Below are positions 39,052-47,602 of a stretch of 64,000 bases of DNA, in pieces. The notes below the pieces were generated by a model that saw only the letters and a program-made list of their open reading frames with translations, was not told the DNA's origin and did no database searches. The DNA is from Microbacterium enclense. Its GTDB lineage: Bacteria; Actinomycetota; Actinomycetes; Actinomycetales; Microbacteriaceae. Within the stretch, counting starts at the first letter, position 1. Every line of letters begins with the position of its first letter. The stretch lies in NCBI GenBank assembly GCA_038182865.1, contig CP116226.1, positions 3,348,001 through 3,412,000 on the forward strand, in the 5' to 3' direction. The translations under genes were made by a program, and so were the position numbers.

Positions 39052-39085
39052 GCGGGTTTCCGTTCTGTGGGCGCGGCTCAGAGGG

Positions 39086-39421
39086 TCACTGGATCTCGTT
39101 GGCTTCGGCGATGTTGGGGAAGGCGGAGAAGAAGCCGTTGCGGAAGCCGTAGGTCTCGAAGTCGTACGTCTTGCCGACCTCGATCTGGGCGTACCGGTCG
39201 GCGGAGTTCCAGTCGCCCTGTGAGAGTTCGTCCTCGACCTTGAAGACGCCGCACGAGGTGGATACGCGCTTCTCGCTGGATTTGTCAGCGATCGCGACGT
39301 ACTTGTCGGTGACGGTGCAGTTGGTGGTGTCGCCGTCGTAGGGGATGCCGCACGCGGTGAGGGTGAGCGCGGCGGCAGCGAGGATCGACGCGGCGAGCGC
39401 GCGGGTGGTGGTGTTGTGCAT
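39086..39421 (-). CDS. Lipoprotein encoded in the early operon
   Basis: 111 residues: signal peptide with lipobox LTAC (Cys24), then a soluble domain with two more cysteines (NCTVTDKYVAIADKSSEKR, STSCGVFKVEDELSQG) and aromatic-rich end (YDFETYGFRNGFFSAFPNI). Similar short lipoproteins are common in actinophage early regions. AGGAGAACACC precedes the ATG, so it uses a ribosome site as an operon member, unlike the cargo lipoprotein at 18710. May alter the envelope early in infection (inference). Confidence 0.7.
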   Translation of the reverse strand: MHNTTTRALAASILAAAALTLTACGIPYDGDTTNCTVTDKYVAIADKSSEKRVSTSCGVFKVEDELSQGDWNSADRYAQIEVGKTYDFETYGFRNGFFSAFPNIAEANEIQ

Positions 39422-39447
39422 GGTGTTCTCCTGGGGTGGTGGGGGTG

Positions 39448-41223
39448 TTAGGCGGGGTTGTCGTCGGTGAGGCCGAGGACGGCGCGGGCGAGGGCTTTGG
39501 CGCGTTGGGGGTCGGTGGTGGAGTTGTTGAAGAGCTGCCCGTCTTTGGAGATCAGCGGCTCGGCCTGGTTGCGTTTGATGCCGAGGGTCTCCATGAGGAC
39601 GGGGTCGGATCCGTCGTCGGTGACGAGGAAGTATGCGACCGGAGGCGCTTCGTCATTCATTCCGTCGCGCCGGAACCGTCCAATGAACTGCTCGTGTGTG
39701 GCGGGGGACCAGTCGAGCTCGGCGATGACGCCCACACCGGCGACCTTCTGTAGGCCGTCGACGCCGGCGCCGGAGCGGAGGGACATGATGAGGACGCGGT
39801 TCTCGGCGTCGAGCTGCTGCTGCGTGACGGTCGGGTCGTTGGGATCCAGGGGTGCGACCGTGAACGCCTCTTCGGCGGCAGCCTTCTGCTTGGGGGACTC
39901 GGTGCCGGTGTAGAGCAGCGGGTTGAATGGTGCGAGCTCGCGCATGAGGATGTCGTGAACTTCGCGGTGCCACGCAGCGACGATGATCTTGCGTTCGGAC
40001 TCGAGGAGCAGCTTGCAGAACTCGGCGACGAAGGGGGCCTTGGCGATGCCGGTGGCCTGGCGAAGCTTCCAGTCGATCTGGCCGGAGGCTTGGAACCGGT
40101 CTTGGCGGTCGGTGGCGGCGGAGAGGATCTGCTGCGCGAGGCGGCGGAGGTCGGCCTTGCACTCGGCGATGACGGCCTGGTCGGTTTCGACGGTCATCGT
40201 GTGCTTGATGGTCTTCGGCAGCTCGCGCCCAACCTCAGCGCGGGTGCGGGCGAGGAGGAAGCCGGACTCGCGCATGTAGGCGCCGAGCGCGGCGGGGTTC
40301 TTCACCATGGCGCGACCGTTGGAGAGGGTCGCGCCGCCCCATTCGCGGAGGAACTCGTCGCGGGTGCCGAGTTCTCCGGGGGCGAGGATGTCGGCGAGGT
40401 TGTGGATCTCGGAGCCGTAGTTGTACACCGGCGTGGCGGTGGCGCCGATGACGTACGTCGCGCGTTCGGCGAGCTGCGCGGCCGCGTTGCCCTTGTCGGT
40501 GGTGAGGCCGTGCCGCAGCTCCTGCGCTTCGTCGAAGATGACGGTGCGCGCGTAGCGGGAGAGAACGTCTGCCCAGCCAAACAGCTTGCTGTAGGTGACG
40601 ATCGTGACGTCGGCGAGGTTGCCCGCGAATGCGCTCTTGCTCGGCACGGTGCCCTTGGCGACCTCGTACGTGAGCGAGGGGAACGCGTCCTGCAACTCGG
40701 TCACCCAGCGGCGCGGGAGGTGCGTGGGTGGGACGACGACGACCGGCAGCGCGTCGGGGAGCGTCGTGGTGAGCAGCGACGTGAACGTCTTCCCGAGGCC
40801 GACGTCGTCGCCGAGGATGATCCGGTTGCGGGTGCGGATCAGCTGCAGCGCCTGCAGCTGGTACTCGCGCGGGGTCTTCGCCACGTCGACGGGGATGTCG
40901 AGGCGGGCGCCACCGCCGGCCATGATCTCCACGACCGCGTTCTCCCGGTCGATGTGGTCTTGGCATGCCTTGGCGAGCATCTTCGCGGAGCGCGCGTCGA
41001 CGGGCTCGAGGGGGAAGCGGTCCATGAACCACACGAGGTCGCGGGCGACCTCGAGCGTGTGCGCGACGGTGATGAAGTCCGAGCGGGACTGCTTCACCCG
41101 GCCGAGGATCCGTTTCGCGCGGGCGGATGCCGCCGGTTCGAGGGTGAGCTTCCACAGGCCGTGTCGCGCGTCGGCGTGGGCGAAGCCGGGCGCGATGTAC
41201 TGGTAGGTGCCGTGAGTTCTCAC
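39448..41223 (-). CDS. SNF2/DEAD-type DNA helicase
   Basis: 591 residues from a GTG overlapping the previous stop. Motif I GDDVGLGKTFTSLL, motif Ia VVVVPPTHLPRRW, motif II VIFDEAQELRHG, motif III VIGATATPVYN and the C-terminal motifs (RVLIMSLRSGAGVDGLQK, FIGRFRRDG) form a superfamily 2 SNF2-like ATPase. It probably remodels or unwinds DNA during phage replication. Coupled to a PD-(D/E)XK-like protein upstream. Confidence 0.88.
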   Translation of the reverse strand: MRTHGTYQYIAPGFAHADARHGLWKLTLEPAASARAKRILGRVKQSRSDFITVAHTLEVARDLVWFMDRFPLEPVDARSAKMLAKACQDHIDRENAVVEIMAGGGARLDIPVDVAKTPREYQLQALQLIRTRNRIILGDDVGLGKTFTSLLTTTLPDALPVVVVPPTHLPRRWVTELQDAFPSLTYEVAKGTVPSKSAFAGNLADVTIVTYSKLFGWADVLSRYARTVIFDEAQELRHGLTTDKGNAAAQLAERATYVIGATATPVYNYGSEIHNLADILAPGELGTRDEFLREWGGATLSNGRAMVKNPAALGAYMRESGFLLARTRAEVGRELPKTIKHTMTVETDQAVIAECKADLRRLAQQILSAATDRQDRFQASGQIDWKLRQATGIAKAPFVAEFCKLLLESERKIIVAAWHREVHDILMRELAPFNPLLYTGTESPKQKAAAEEAFTVAPLDPNDPTVTQQQLDAENRVLIMSLRSGAGVDGLQKVAGVGVIAELDWSPATHEQFIGRFRRDGMNDEAPPVAYFLVTDDGSDPVLMETLGIKRNQAEPLISKDGQLFNNSTTDPQRAKALARAVLGLTDDNPA

Positions 41224-41630
41224 AGGCCGCCCTCCACGAGGCTGCACAGCACGACGGGCTTGCCGTAGATCTCGTACGGGATGCCGTGGTGGCGGGCGCG
41301 GCTGGTCACCAGGAGCAGCTCGTCAATCTCACGGAACTGGGCGTAACGGTCCAGCTGACGTTGCACCGCGGCGAGCGCGCCGCCGATCTTGACTTCGACG
41401 CCGACGTTGACGTGTGGGTGGTCGGGGCCGTTGCGGAGGGTGACGAGGAAGTCGATGCGGTTGTGGGGGTCGAGGTGGTGTTCGCGGTCGTACATGACGA
41501 CGGAGTGGCCGAGGGTCTGCTCCCGGGTGAGGATGCCGTCGAGGGCGAGCTGGAGGTCGGCTTCGGTGTTGTAGGTGAGGCGTTGGGCGAGGATGTGGTC
41601 GCGGAGGAGTCGCGCGGCGGGGGCGGTCAT
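41220..41630 (-). CDS. PD-(D/E)XK-like nuclease-fold protein
   Basis: 136 residues from ATG 41630. The RIDFLVTL strand (Asp) followed by GVEVKIGGALAAVQRQLDRY (Glu-Val-Lys) fits the D-x(n)-E-x-K core of PD-(D/E)XK enzymes. An earlier acidic helix (EADLQLALDGIL) could supply the Glu. Adjacent to the helicase with an overlap, a nuclease-helicase pair in recombination or replication is plausible. Confidence 0.7.
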   Translation of the reverse strand: MTAPAARLLRDHILAQRLTYNTEADLQLALDGILTREQTLGHSVVMYDREHHLDPHNRIDFLVTLRNGPDHPHVNVGVEVKIGGALAAVQRQLDRYAQFREIDELLLVTSRARHHGIPYEIYGKPVVLCSLVEGGL

Positions 41631-42451
41631 GCGGCGGGGCCTTCGGTGGTGGGCTCGTCGGGCTCGAGCGCGGTGTCGTCGGGGATGGGGGCGGTGATGG
41701 GCTCGTCGAGGGCTTCGGGGTTGGTCTTGAGGAGCGCGTCGACGCCGGCGGCGAGGTCGGTGAGTTCGGCGGTTCCGGTCCAGCGGGTGCCGCAGTGGCC
41801 GCATTCGGCGACGGGTGGGCGACGGGCGTTGCCGGGGTAGTAGGTGACGGTGACGCAGCGTTGGCGTGTGATCTCGCCGTGGAGGAAGGTTTCGTAGTGG
41901 GTGTGGTGGCAGGAGGGGCAGTAGGCGAACTCCTGTTTGCGGGGCGGGGTGAAGTGGTCTTCGATCGCGAACCGCCATCCACGGATGCGGATGAGGAGGT
42001 TGCTCAGCTGGGCGTCGACGACCTCGCCGGCGCGGTAGGCGTACTCGAATTCGCGGAACCATTCGAGGAGGAGCTGCTCGCTCGCGCCGATGGGTTCCAT
42101 TTCGAGGGCTGAGCGGTACATGCCGGCGATGTCGGCCTCGATGCTGTCGAGGAGGGCGCTGGCGGTGTCGTCGTAGGGGAGTGCGGTCTTGCCGCCGCCG
42201 CGGCCGCTGTCGGTGCGGCCCTGGTTGGGGCGGATCGCGTCCCGCAGCTGGGTGAGCAGGGGCGCGGCGTAGGCGATGGCCTTCACAGGCTTTGCGTGGC
42301 GGAGTGTCGCGGCGGCGGTGCGGGGGGCGGTTGCGGGGGCATCGCGGTCGTATTCGACGCGGGTGGTGACGGCGAGGCGGTACACGTTGCCGCGGATGCC
42401 GGCGAGCATTTTCGCCGGCATCCCTTCGTGCGTGGTGGTGTCTGTGGTCAT
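41627..42451 (-). CDS. Zinc-ribbon early protein
   Basis: 274 residues. The N-terminal half is helical (LLTQLRDAIRPNQGRTD, LLDSIEADIAGMYRSALE). A zinc ribbon follows with CPSCHHTH and CGHCGTRW pairs about 36 residues apart. It ends in an acidic Pro-rich tail. ATG 42451 overlaps the upstream stop. A recurrent actinophage early gene; no function recognised. Confidence 0.62.
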   Translation of the reverse strand: MTTDTTTHEGMPAKMLAGIRGNVYRLAVTTRVEYDRDAPATAPRTAAATLRHAKPVKAIAYAAPLLTQLRDAIRPNQGRTDSGRGGGKTALPYDDTASALLDSIEADIAGMYRSALEMEPIGASEQLLLEWFREFEYAYRAGEVVDAQLSNLLIRIRGWRFAIEDHFTPPRKQEFAYCPSCHHTHYETFLHGEITRQRCVTVTYYPGNARRPPVAECGHCGTRWTGTAELTDLAAGVDALLKTNPEALDEPITAPIPDDTALEPDEPTTEGPAA

Positions 42452-44094
42452 CAGGCGGTGCGCTTCCACCACGGCTTGGCGGCGGCGGCTTCGAGCTCGG
42501 CGATGCGGGCGCGGAGGAGGCGTTCGTGGCCAGCGTCGATGCCGGCGGAGTACGTCAGGTACGCGATCTGCGTTTCGGCGTCGCCGAGCGCCTGGCGCAG
42601 TGCGGCGTTGTCGTCACGCCGCTCGGCATGGAGGACGAGAACGACCTCGAGGGCGCGGTGCGCCGCGGCGACCTGCTCCAGCAGGAGTGCGTTCTCCGCC
42701 TCGAGCCGCACGGCGAGCTCGCGGGCACGCTCGACGTCCTCGTTGACGGTGATCTGCGACCAATCGGGCCGCGGGGATATTGCTTTACCGGCGATCCAGC
42801 GTGGGGACGGCTTCGGCGTGGGGACGTATGTCTCGGGCGTATCGACTTCGTCGAAGCTCACGGCGCCATTGACGATGATGCCGCCGTCCGCGAGCGGGAT
42901 GCCGGCGCGATCGCGCACGTCGCCGAGGTCCGCGGAGAACGGCCGTAGCTGCCCCGCACGGTAGGTGCGTCCTTCACTTTCCCATTGGGCGAGCTGCGCC
43001 GCGACGCTGTCGTCGCGGTCGTCTTCGGGGAAGTGGTCGTAGGTGAAGACGTCGACGGGGAGGGCGTCGCTGACGTGGTCGAGCCAGTCGATCGACGCCC
43101 ACGACTCTTCGTCACGCACGTTCGGGAGGAAGGTCACGCGCACGTGTGTGGCAAACCCGCCGGCGTCGAGGGCAACCTCGCGGACCACGGCCACGCCGTC
43201 GTCGAATCGGACCCACGCGCGCATGCCGACCTGCGGGGTGGGCACCTCCGGGAGGAAACCCCCAGCGGGCTCCTGAGCGGTGTCCTCAGGCGTGTCGGCC
43301 GGGGGTTCAGCGTCCGCGGTGCCGGGCTCGGTCGGTTCTGCGTGGGCGGCGTCGTAGGCCTCGCGGATCTCGTCCGTGATGTCGAGCATGGAGAGATCCG
43401 GGTGGCCGTTCTGCCGCGCCCAGTCAGTGATGTCGCGCAGCGTCTTCACATGCGCGTCGACGCCTGCTGCGGGAGCAGGTGCTTCTGGGCCGATGATGCC
43501 GTTGGGGTGGGCCTGATCGAACGCTGCGAGAGCGTCCTGGGGGATCCTGCCGTGGCTGGGGACGCCGGGAAAGCCGTTGGCGCGCGCCCATTCCCGGATG
43601 CTGCGGAGGACGAATGTGCGGCCGCGCTGGTTGAGGCCGGCGGTGAACTTCTCGGTCGTGAGCAGCTGTGCGGGCATGGCGTCCTCCTCGGGCGTCGGGA
43701 TGGTGCTCTCGGTCAATTCGGTGGGGCCCGCAGAGGTGGTCGCCGTAGTTGGCGGACCGGCGAGGCTCACCTCCGCGGGGGTCTCGGTGATCGGCGCTGC
43801 GGCTTCGACGTCGGCCGGCGCCGGGGCCTTCGGCTTCCGTTTCGGTGCAGGCTTGGGGGCGGGTGCCTCGGTGGGGGTGTCGCGGCCGTCGATGATGGCG
43901 GCGATCTCGGCGGGGGTCTTCCCGGCGGCGACGAGCCGGTTGTAGCGGAAGTCGCCCGCGGCGAGCGCTTTGGCTCGTTTGCAGGACATGCCGATGTCGG
44001 TGTCGGCGGGGCAGGCGCCGCCGCGGCATCCGTTGTCGAAGCCTTCGACGGTGCCGTGGGGGTAGCCGTCTTCCCAGAGGTCTGCGCTGCTCAT
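42451..44094 (-). CDS. Multi-domain protein with two Lsr2-type DNA-binding repeats
   Basis: 547 residues from ATG 44094. Domain 1 (residues about 10-65) has a Cys-rich motif (YPHGTVEGFDNGCRGGACPA, later SCKRAK). After a Pro/Ala linker come two tandem Lsr2 C-terminal-like repeats: WARANGFPGVPSHGRIPQDA and ITDWARQNGHPDLSMLDITD, each followed by an A-(Y/F)-(D)-(A/Q)-AH helix. Then a strand-rich domain (GMRAWVRFDDGVAVVREVAL) and a C-terminal coiled coil (RARELAVRLEAENALLLEQV). Lsr2 is the actinobacterial AT-DNA silencer. A phage form may compete with or mimic it. Confidence 0.75.
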   Translation of the reverse strand: MSSADLWEDGYPHGTVEGFDNGCRGGACPADTDIGMSCKRAKALAAGDFRYNRLVAAGKTPAEIAAIIDGRDTPTEAPAPKPAPKRKPKAPAPADVEAAAPITETPAEVSLAGPPTTATTSAGPTELTESTIPTPEEDAMPAQLLTTEKFTAGLNQRGRTFVLRSIREWARANGFPGVPSHGRIPQDALAAFDQAHPNGIIGPEAPAPAAGVDAHVKTLRDITDWARQNGHPDLSMLDITDEIREAYDAAHAEPTEPGTADAEPPADTPEDTAQEPAGGFLPEVPTPQVGMRAWVRFDDGVAVVREVALDAGGFATHVRVTFLPNVRDEESWASIDWLDHVSDALPVDVFTYDHFPEDDRDDSVAAQLAQWESEGRTYRAGQLRPFSADLGDVRDRAGIPLADGGIIVNGAVSFDEVDTPETYVPTPKPSPRWIAGKAISPRPDWSQITVNEDVERARELAVRLEAENALLLEQVAAAHRALEVVLVLHAERRDDNAALRQALGDAETQIAYLTYSAGIDAGHERLLRARIAELEAAAAKPWWKRTA

Positions 44095-44309
44095 GCGGGG
44101 CTCTTTTCGGGGAGTTGGTCGAGGGTGGTGTTCCACTTGACGAGGTGGTTGACGGTGCTGGAGGAGTGGAGGAGGACGTTGCGGGCGTCGTCGATGGTTT
44201 TGACGAGCCAGCGGGTGCGGCCGACGGTGAGGGTGTCGCCTTCGTTCCACTCGGGGTCGACGACTTTCAGGGGGGTGTGGCGGCGGTACGGGCCGCGGCG
44301 AGGGCTCAC
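44091..44309 (-). CDS. Small hypothetical early protein
   Basis: 72 residues from a GTG (44309) overlapping the tiny membrane-protein gene. It has a KOW-like strand pattern (WNEGDTLTVGRTRWLVKTIDD, NVLLHSSSTVNHLVKW). Its stop overlaps the ATG of the Lsr2-domain gene. Unknown function. Confidence 0.6.
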   Translation of the reverse strand: MSPRRGPYRRHTPLKVVDPEWNEGDTLTVGRTRWLVKTIDDARNVLLHSSSTVNHLVKWNTTLDQLPEKSPA

Positions 44310-44392
44310 GGTTCGGTCACCAGGAGGACGATGACGACCGCTGCGGCGGCGACGATCCCGACGATGAGGACGACTGCTTCGGGCCAGGTCAT
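44306..44392 (-). CDS. 28-residue single-span membrane protein
   Basis: A tiny gene: ATG overlaps the ParB-like stop (ATGA) and its own TGA overlaps the next GTG (GTGA). It encodes an almost purely hydrophobic helix (VVLIVGIVAAAAVVIVLLV) capped by MTWPEA and TEP. The perfect coupling on both sides argues for translation. Role unknown. Confidence 0.65.
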   Translation of the reverse strand: MTWPEAVVLIVGIVAAAAVVIVLLVTEP

Positions 44393-45891
44393 TCGTCGTC
44401 CTCCGCCTGGTCGTCTTCCGCGGCCGCGGCAGCTGCGGCTTCCTCCTCCGCGGCGGCTTGCGCCGCGGCGAGGTGTTCGCGGTCGGTGTCGGTGAGGGTG
44501 TAGCCCCAGGATTCGAGGGCGGTGAAGTACTTGACGGCGTGCGGGTTCTCGAGCTGGTGGCGGGCTTCGAAGAGTGCGATCGCGTCGGCGACGATCGTGC
44601 GCAGGGCGGGGAAGCTGCCGTTGCGGATCCGGGTGGCGAGTTCGGCCTTGTCGGCTTCGCGCGCATCCCAGCTGGTTCCGGTGCGGGCTTCGCCGGTGAG
44701 CAGCTGCAGCGTGATCCGCGCGTCAGGACGATCGTGCTCATCGATGGAGAGGGCGATCGCGTGGGCCATCAGCTCGAAGTGGGAAGCGACGGGCCGGAAT
44801 CGTCCGGTGGTGAGGTACCCGTGGATCCAGGCACGACGGGATGCGGTGTTCGCGTCGACGAGGGCTTGGCGGGCGTTGCGTTTCTCCTGCTGGCGCTGCC
44901 ACTCGGCTTCCTGTTCGAGCTGCTCGGGCGTGCGGGCGAGGGCGGATCTCTTCTGGTGCCCGAAGCCTTCCCAGTTGGTGCAGACGTAGAACGGCTCGAT
45001 CGGGTTGTCGGTGCTGTCGAGGTAGTAGGTGCTGACGCGTTGGATGATGGCGGCGTGCCCGTCGCACAGCTGGTGGTTCTCGGGGGTGAGGTCGTTGCCG
45101 TCCTTGTCCGCGAGGCCGGTGAGCGGGGCGCCGGTGGAGACGTTGGCACTGGTGCCGGTCCAGTAGCTACCGGTGGTGTAGCTGACTTCCTGCAGCACCG
45201 GGACGCCCTGCTTGGTGAGGTCTGCGCGGATGCCGTCGACCACCTCGCGGAGGCGGCGGTCGGTGCGTGCTTGCTCGGCGTCGCGGCGGAAGTTCTCGGG
45301 GCGCTCGGTGGCGGTCTCGATGAGCTTCTTCTGCAGCTTCGGGTGGTCCTCGAAGTCGGCGATCACCGCGGCCTGTTCGAAGTCGATGACGGGGTTGGCC
45401 TCGACGAGCTCGGACGCCTTGCTCGAGCCGACGATCTTGAGGCCGGCGCGCACGCGGTCGGGCTTCTCGCCGAGGCTTGCGGCGATGTCTTCGGGGCGGA
45501 GACCGAAGAGGGTGAGCTTGGAGTACCCGGCGGCGACGTCCTTGGAGGTGAGCTGCTTGCGGCGCTCATTCTCGACGAGCTGCTCCTCGAGGGTGAGCGC
45601 CTCGCTGTCGACGGTGGCGGCGTCGCGGACGATGACGGTGATCTGTTCCATGCCGGCGGCGACGGCGGCGCCGACGCGGCGATGACCGAAGAGGATCACG
45701 TAGGTGCCTTCGCGGGGGCCGGCGGCGACGATCGGGGGCTGGAGGATGCCGTGCTGGCGGACGGAGGCGATGAGTCCCTCGTCGGGGGTGGCGTCCTCGC
45801 GGGCCTGGTCGCGCACCAGGAGCGTCGCGGGGTTCACCCGCACGAGCTGCTGCGTGGGCTGTGGCGGGGTTGGGAGGGTCTTGGTAGCCAT
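44389..45891 (-). CDS. ParB/Spo0J-like nuclease-domain protein
   Basis: 500 residues. The N-terminal ParB domain has LIASVRQHGILQPPIVAAG and the FGHRRVGAAVAAGM box, followed by an HTH-type helical region (LFGLRPEDIAASLGEKPDRV). The long C-terminal half is helical and ends in an Ala/Glu/Asp-rich tail. ParB-fold proteins in temperate phages can act in plasmid partition, CTP-dependent DNA binding or nicking. No ParA or centromere array was seen nearby, so partition is unlikely. Confidence 0.82.
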   Translation of the reverse strand: MATKTLPTPPQPTQQLVRVNPATLLVRDQAREDATPDEGLIASVRQHGILQPPIVAAGPREGTYVILFGHRRVGAAVAAGMEQITVIVRDAATVDSEALTLEEQLVENERRKQLTSKDVAAGYSKLTLFGLRPEDIAASLGEKPDRVRAGLKIVGSSKASELVEANPVIDFEQAAVIADFEDHPKLQKKLIETATERPENFRRDAEQARTDRRLREVVDGIRADLTKQGVPVLQEVSYTTGSYWTGTSANVSTGAPLTGLADKDGNDLTPENHQLCDGHAAIIQRVSTYYLDSTDNPIEPFYVCTNWEGFGHQKRSALARTPEQLEQEAEWQRQQEKRNARQALVDANTASRRAWIHGYLTTGRFRPVASHFELMAHAIALSIDEHDRPDARITLQLLTGEARTGTSWDAREADKAELATRIRNGSFPALRTIVADAIALFEARHQLENPHAVKYFTALESWGYTLTDTDREHLAAAQAAAEEEAAAAAAAEDDQAEDDE

Positions 45892-45910
45892 GTCGGGGGT
45901 GTCTTTCGGG

Positions 45911-46138
45911 TCAGCGGCGGTTGGTCTTGCGGGAGGCCTTGGCGATGCGGTTGCGGCGGCGGCGCTTCGCGAGCCGGTTCGCGGCGGCGGGGTCGTCGAG
46001 GTCGATCCCCTCGAACACCTGCCGGCCTTGCAGGGCGTTGAGGATCCGCATGTGCCAGGGAGTGATCTCGGGCGCGGGCCGCTCGCGGCGGAGCCGCTTG
46101 GCGCCGTGGCGGGTTTCGAGCTGGTGGTCGTTGTTCAT
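45911..46138 (-). CDS. Small basic early protein
   Basis: 75 residues with a basic C terminus (ANRLAKRRRRNRIAKASRKT) and an ordered middle (ITPWHMRILNALQGRQVFEG). No family recognised; 19 nt before the ParB-like gene. Confidence 0.55.
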   Translation of the reverse strand: MNNDHQLETRHGAKRLRRERPAPEITPWHMRILNALQGRQVFEGIDLDDPAAANRLAKRRRRNRIAKASRKTNRR

Positions 46139-46161
46139 CGGGTGCCTTTCGGTGGGGTGGT

Positions 46162-46434
46162 TCAGGGGCGGCGATCGAGTTGCTCGACGAGGGAGATCCG
46201 GCGGAGTCGGTTGGTGAGCTGCGGGTCGATGAGGAGCGCGTCCTCGAGCCAGATGAGCCGGCCGAGCAGCACGTAGTACCGGGTGGGGGTGATGCCGAGG
46301 TCGGCACGGATGGCGACGTCCTTGCGGCTGTCGTGGGCGCCGGGTCGGTTCGCGGCCTCGAACGCAAGCAGCTGCTCGTCGGTGGGATTCGGGCCTCGCT
46401 CGGGGACGGGCTTGCGGAGGATGCCGGGGGTCAT
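46162..46434 (-). CDS. DUF3263-like small protein
   Basis: 90 residues. The stretch LLAFEAANRPGAHDSRKDVAIR followed by LGITPTRYYVLLGRLIWLED and ALLIDPQLTNRLRR matches DUF3263 of actinobacteria, a small HTH-like family thought to bind DNA. ATG overlaps the rusA-like stop. Regulatory role is inference. Confidence 0.72.
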   Translation of the reverse strand: MTPGILRKPVPERGPNPTDEQLLAFEAANRPGAHDSRKDVAIRADLGITPTRYYVLLGRLIWLEDALLIDPQLTNRLRRISLVEQLDRRP

Positions 46435-46895
46435 TCGGTCACGTCCTCGCTGGCGAGCTGAGCGATGCGGAGGGTGAAGCATGCCTCGTGGAGAATGCCT
46501 TCGGCTTCGCTGACGTGCCGGATCTCGGGTCGGTGCTTCGTCATGAGCTCGGGCTTGTCGTCCTCGACGATCCCGGCGATCTTGAGCGCGTCGTAGAGCG
46601 GCTTCTCCAGCAGGCCGAAGTTGTCGAGGTCGCGGGTGCGGCGGAGAGTGACCCACTGCGTGAGCTGCACTTCGATGCGGCCGAGCGGGGGGATCTGCGC
46701 GAGGCTGGCGATCGATGCGGCGCGGACGCGGATGCGGTTGGTCTTGCCTGCGTGAACCTTCCAGCTGCGACCGCGGGATCCGTTCATCGGCATCGGGTTC
46801 TTGTCCCAGTCGAAGCGGAGGATCCACGTGGTGTCGCCGGGACGGATCCACTCGCGGATCTCGAGCAGCGTGGGTTCGCGGTTGGGGTCGAGCAT
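46431..46895 (-). CDS. RusA-like Holliday-junction resolvase
   Basis: 154 residues from ATG 46895. The RTRDLDNFGLLEKPLYDALK segment and IAGIVEDDKPEL carry the acidic residues (DN, K-DAL, DD) of RusA. RusA-type enzymes cut four-way junctions during phage recombination before packaging. Coupled to the HTH replication gene by an ATG overlap. Confidence 0.85.
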   Translation of the reverse strand: MLDPNREPTLLEIREWIRPGDTTWILRFDWDKNPMPMNGSRGRSWKVHAGKTNRIRVRAASIASLAQIPPLGRIEVQLTQWVTLRRTRDLDNFGLLEKPLYDALKIAGIVEDDKPELMTKHRPEIRHVSEAEGILHEACFTLRIAQLASEDVTE

Positions 46896-47602
46896 CAGAA
46901 GCTCCCGGCTGAGCGGAAGTGCTGCTCGAGGTCGATGTCCAGCGCCCGGGTGAGCCACTCGAGCTTGCCGTCGGGGTTGCGGAGCGTGCGGATGACGTAT
47001 GCGGTCGGGTCGAGGACTCGGGACGAGGAGCGGGCGATGATCTCGCCGGCGAGGATGTCGAGCTTGGTGTCGTCGAACGTGTCGGGCAGCTGCTTGCCGA
47101 CGGCAGCGAACACGTCGGCGTGTTTGAGGGGGTGGCCGTGCGTTGCGGAGGGGAGGGGTGCGTTGCTGTGTCCGGTCCCGAAGTTATCCACAGGGCCGTC
47201 GTGACTTACCTCGGGGACCGGACCAGAGATATCTTCCGGTTCTTTCCGGTTCTCTGTAGCGGCAGCAGCGTGCCGGTAACCCCCCGATTTGCTGCCGGTA
47301 AGGGTACCGGCAGCATCTGCCGCTAACCCACGGCAGGCCAGTCGGTAGTCGTCGCTCTGCCGGCCTCCACCGTCGCCGGCCATGCCGCGCTTCGTACGGG
47401 CGATGAGGCCCTTGTCCTCGAGGCGCTGGAGCATCTCGCGCACCGAGCGCTCCGATACCGACGCCTTCTCCGCGATGAACTTCTGGCTTGGGTCACAGCG
47501 GAGCGTGTCGCCGTTCTCGCAGTCCGCGAGCGCGAGCAGCACGATCTTCTCCATGGGCGGCAGGTTGAGCTCGAAGGCCCAGGAGAGGGCGAACAGGCTC
47601 AA
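46895..47602 (-). CDS. Winged-helix replication protein (replisome organiser-like)
   Basis: 235 residues from TTG 47602, which has GGAGGG 6 nt upstream and overlaps the previous stop; an upstream GTG at 47617 is possible. The start SLFALSWAFELNLPPMEKIV with FIAEKASVSERSVREMLQRL is the winged-helix of phage replication initiators. A variable linker and a helical C-terminal part (DDTKLDILAGEIIARSSSRV) follow. Probably binds the phage origin; no origin repeats were identified inside it. Confidence 0.75.
   Translation of the reverse strand: MSLFALSWAFELNLPPMEKIVLLALADCENGDTLRCDPSQKFIAEKASVSERSVREMLQRLEDKGLIARTKRGMAGDGGGRQSDDYRLACRGLAADAAGTLTGSKSGGYRHAAAATENRKEPEDISGPVPEVSHDGPVDNFGTGHSNAPLPSATHGHPLKHADVFAAVGKQLPDTFDDTKLDILAGEIIARSSSRVLDPTAYVIRTLRNPDGKLEWLTRALDIDLEQHFRSAGSF

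Noticed and set aside
44389..45891. Plasmid-like partition system around the ParB-like protein
   Set aside because: No ParA gene or parS-type repeats are visible, and an integrase and attachment sites are present.
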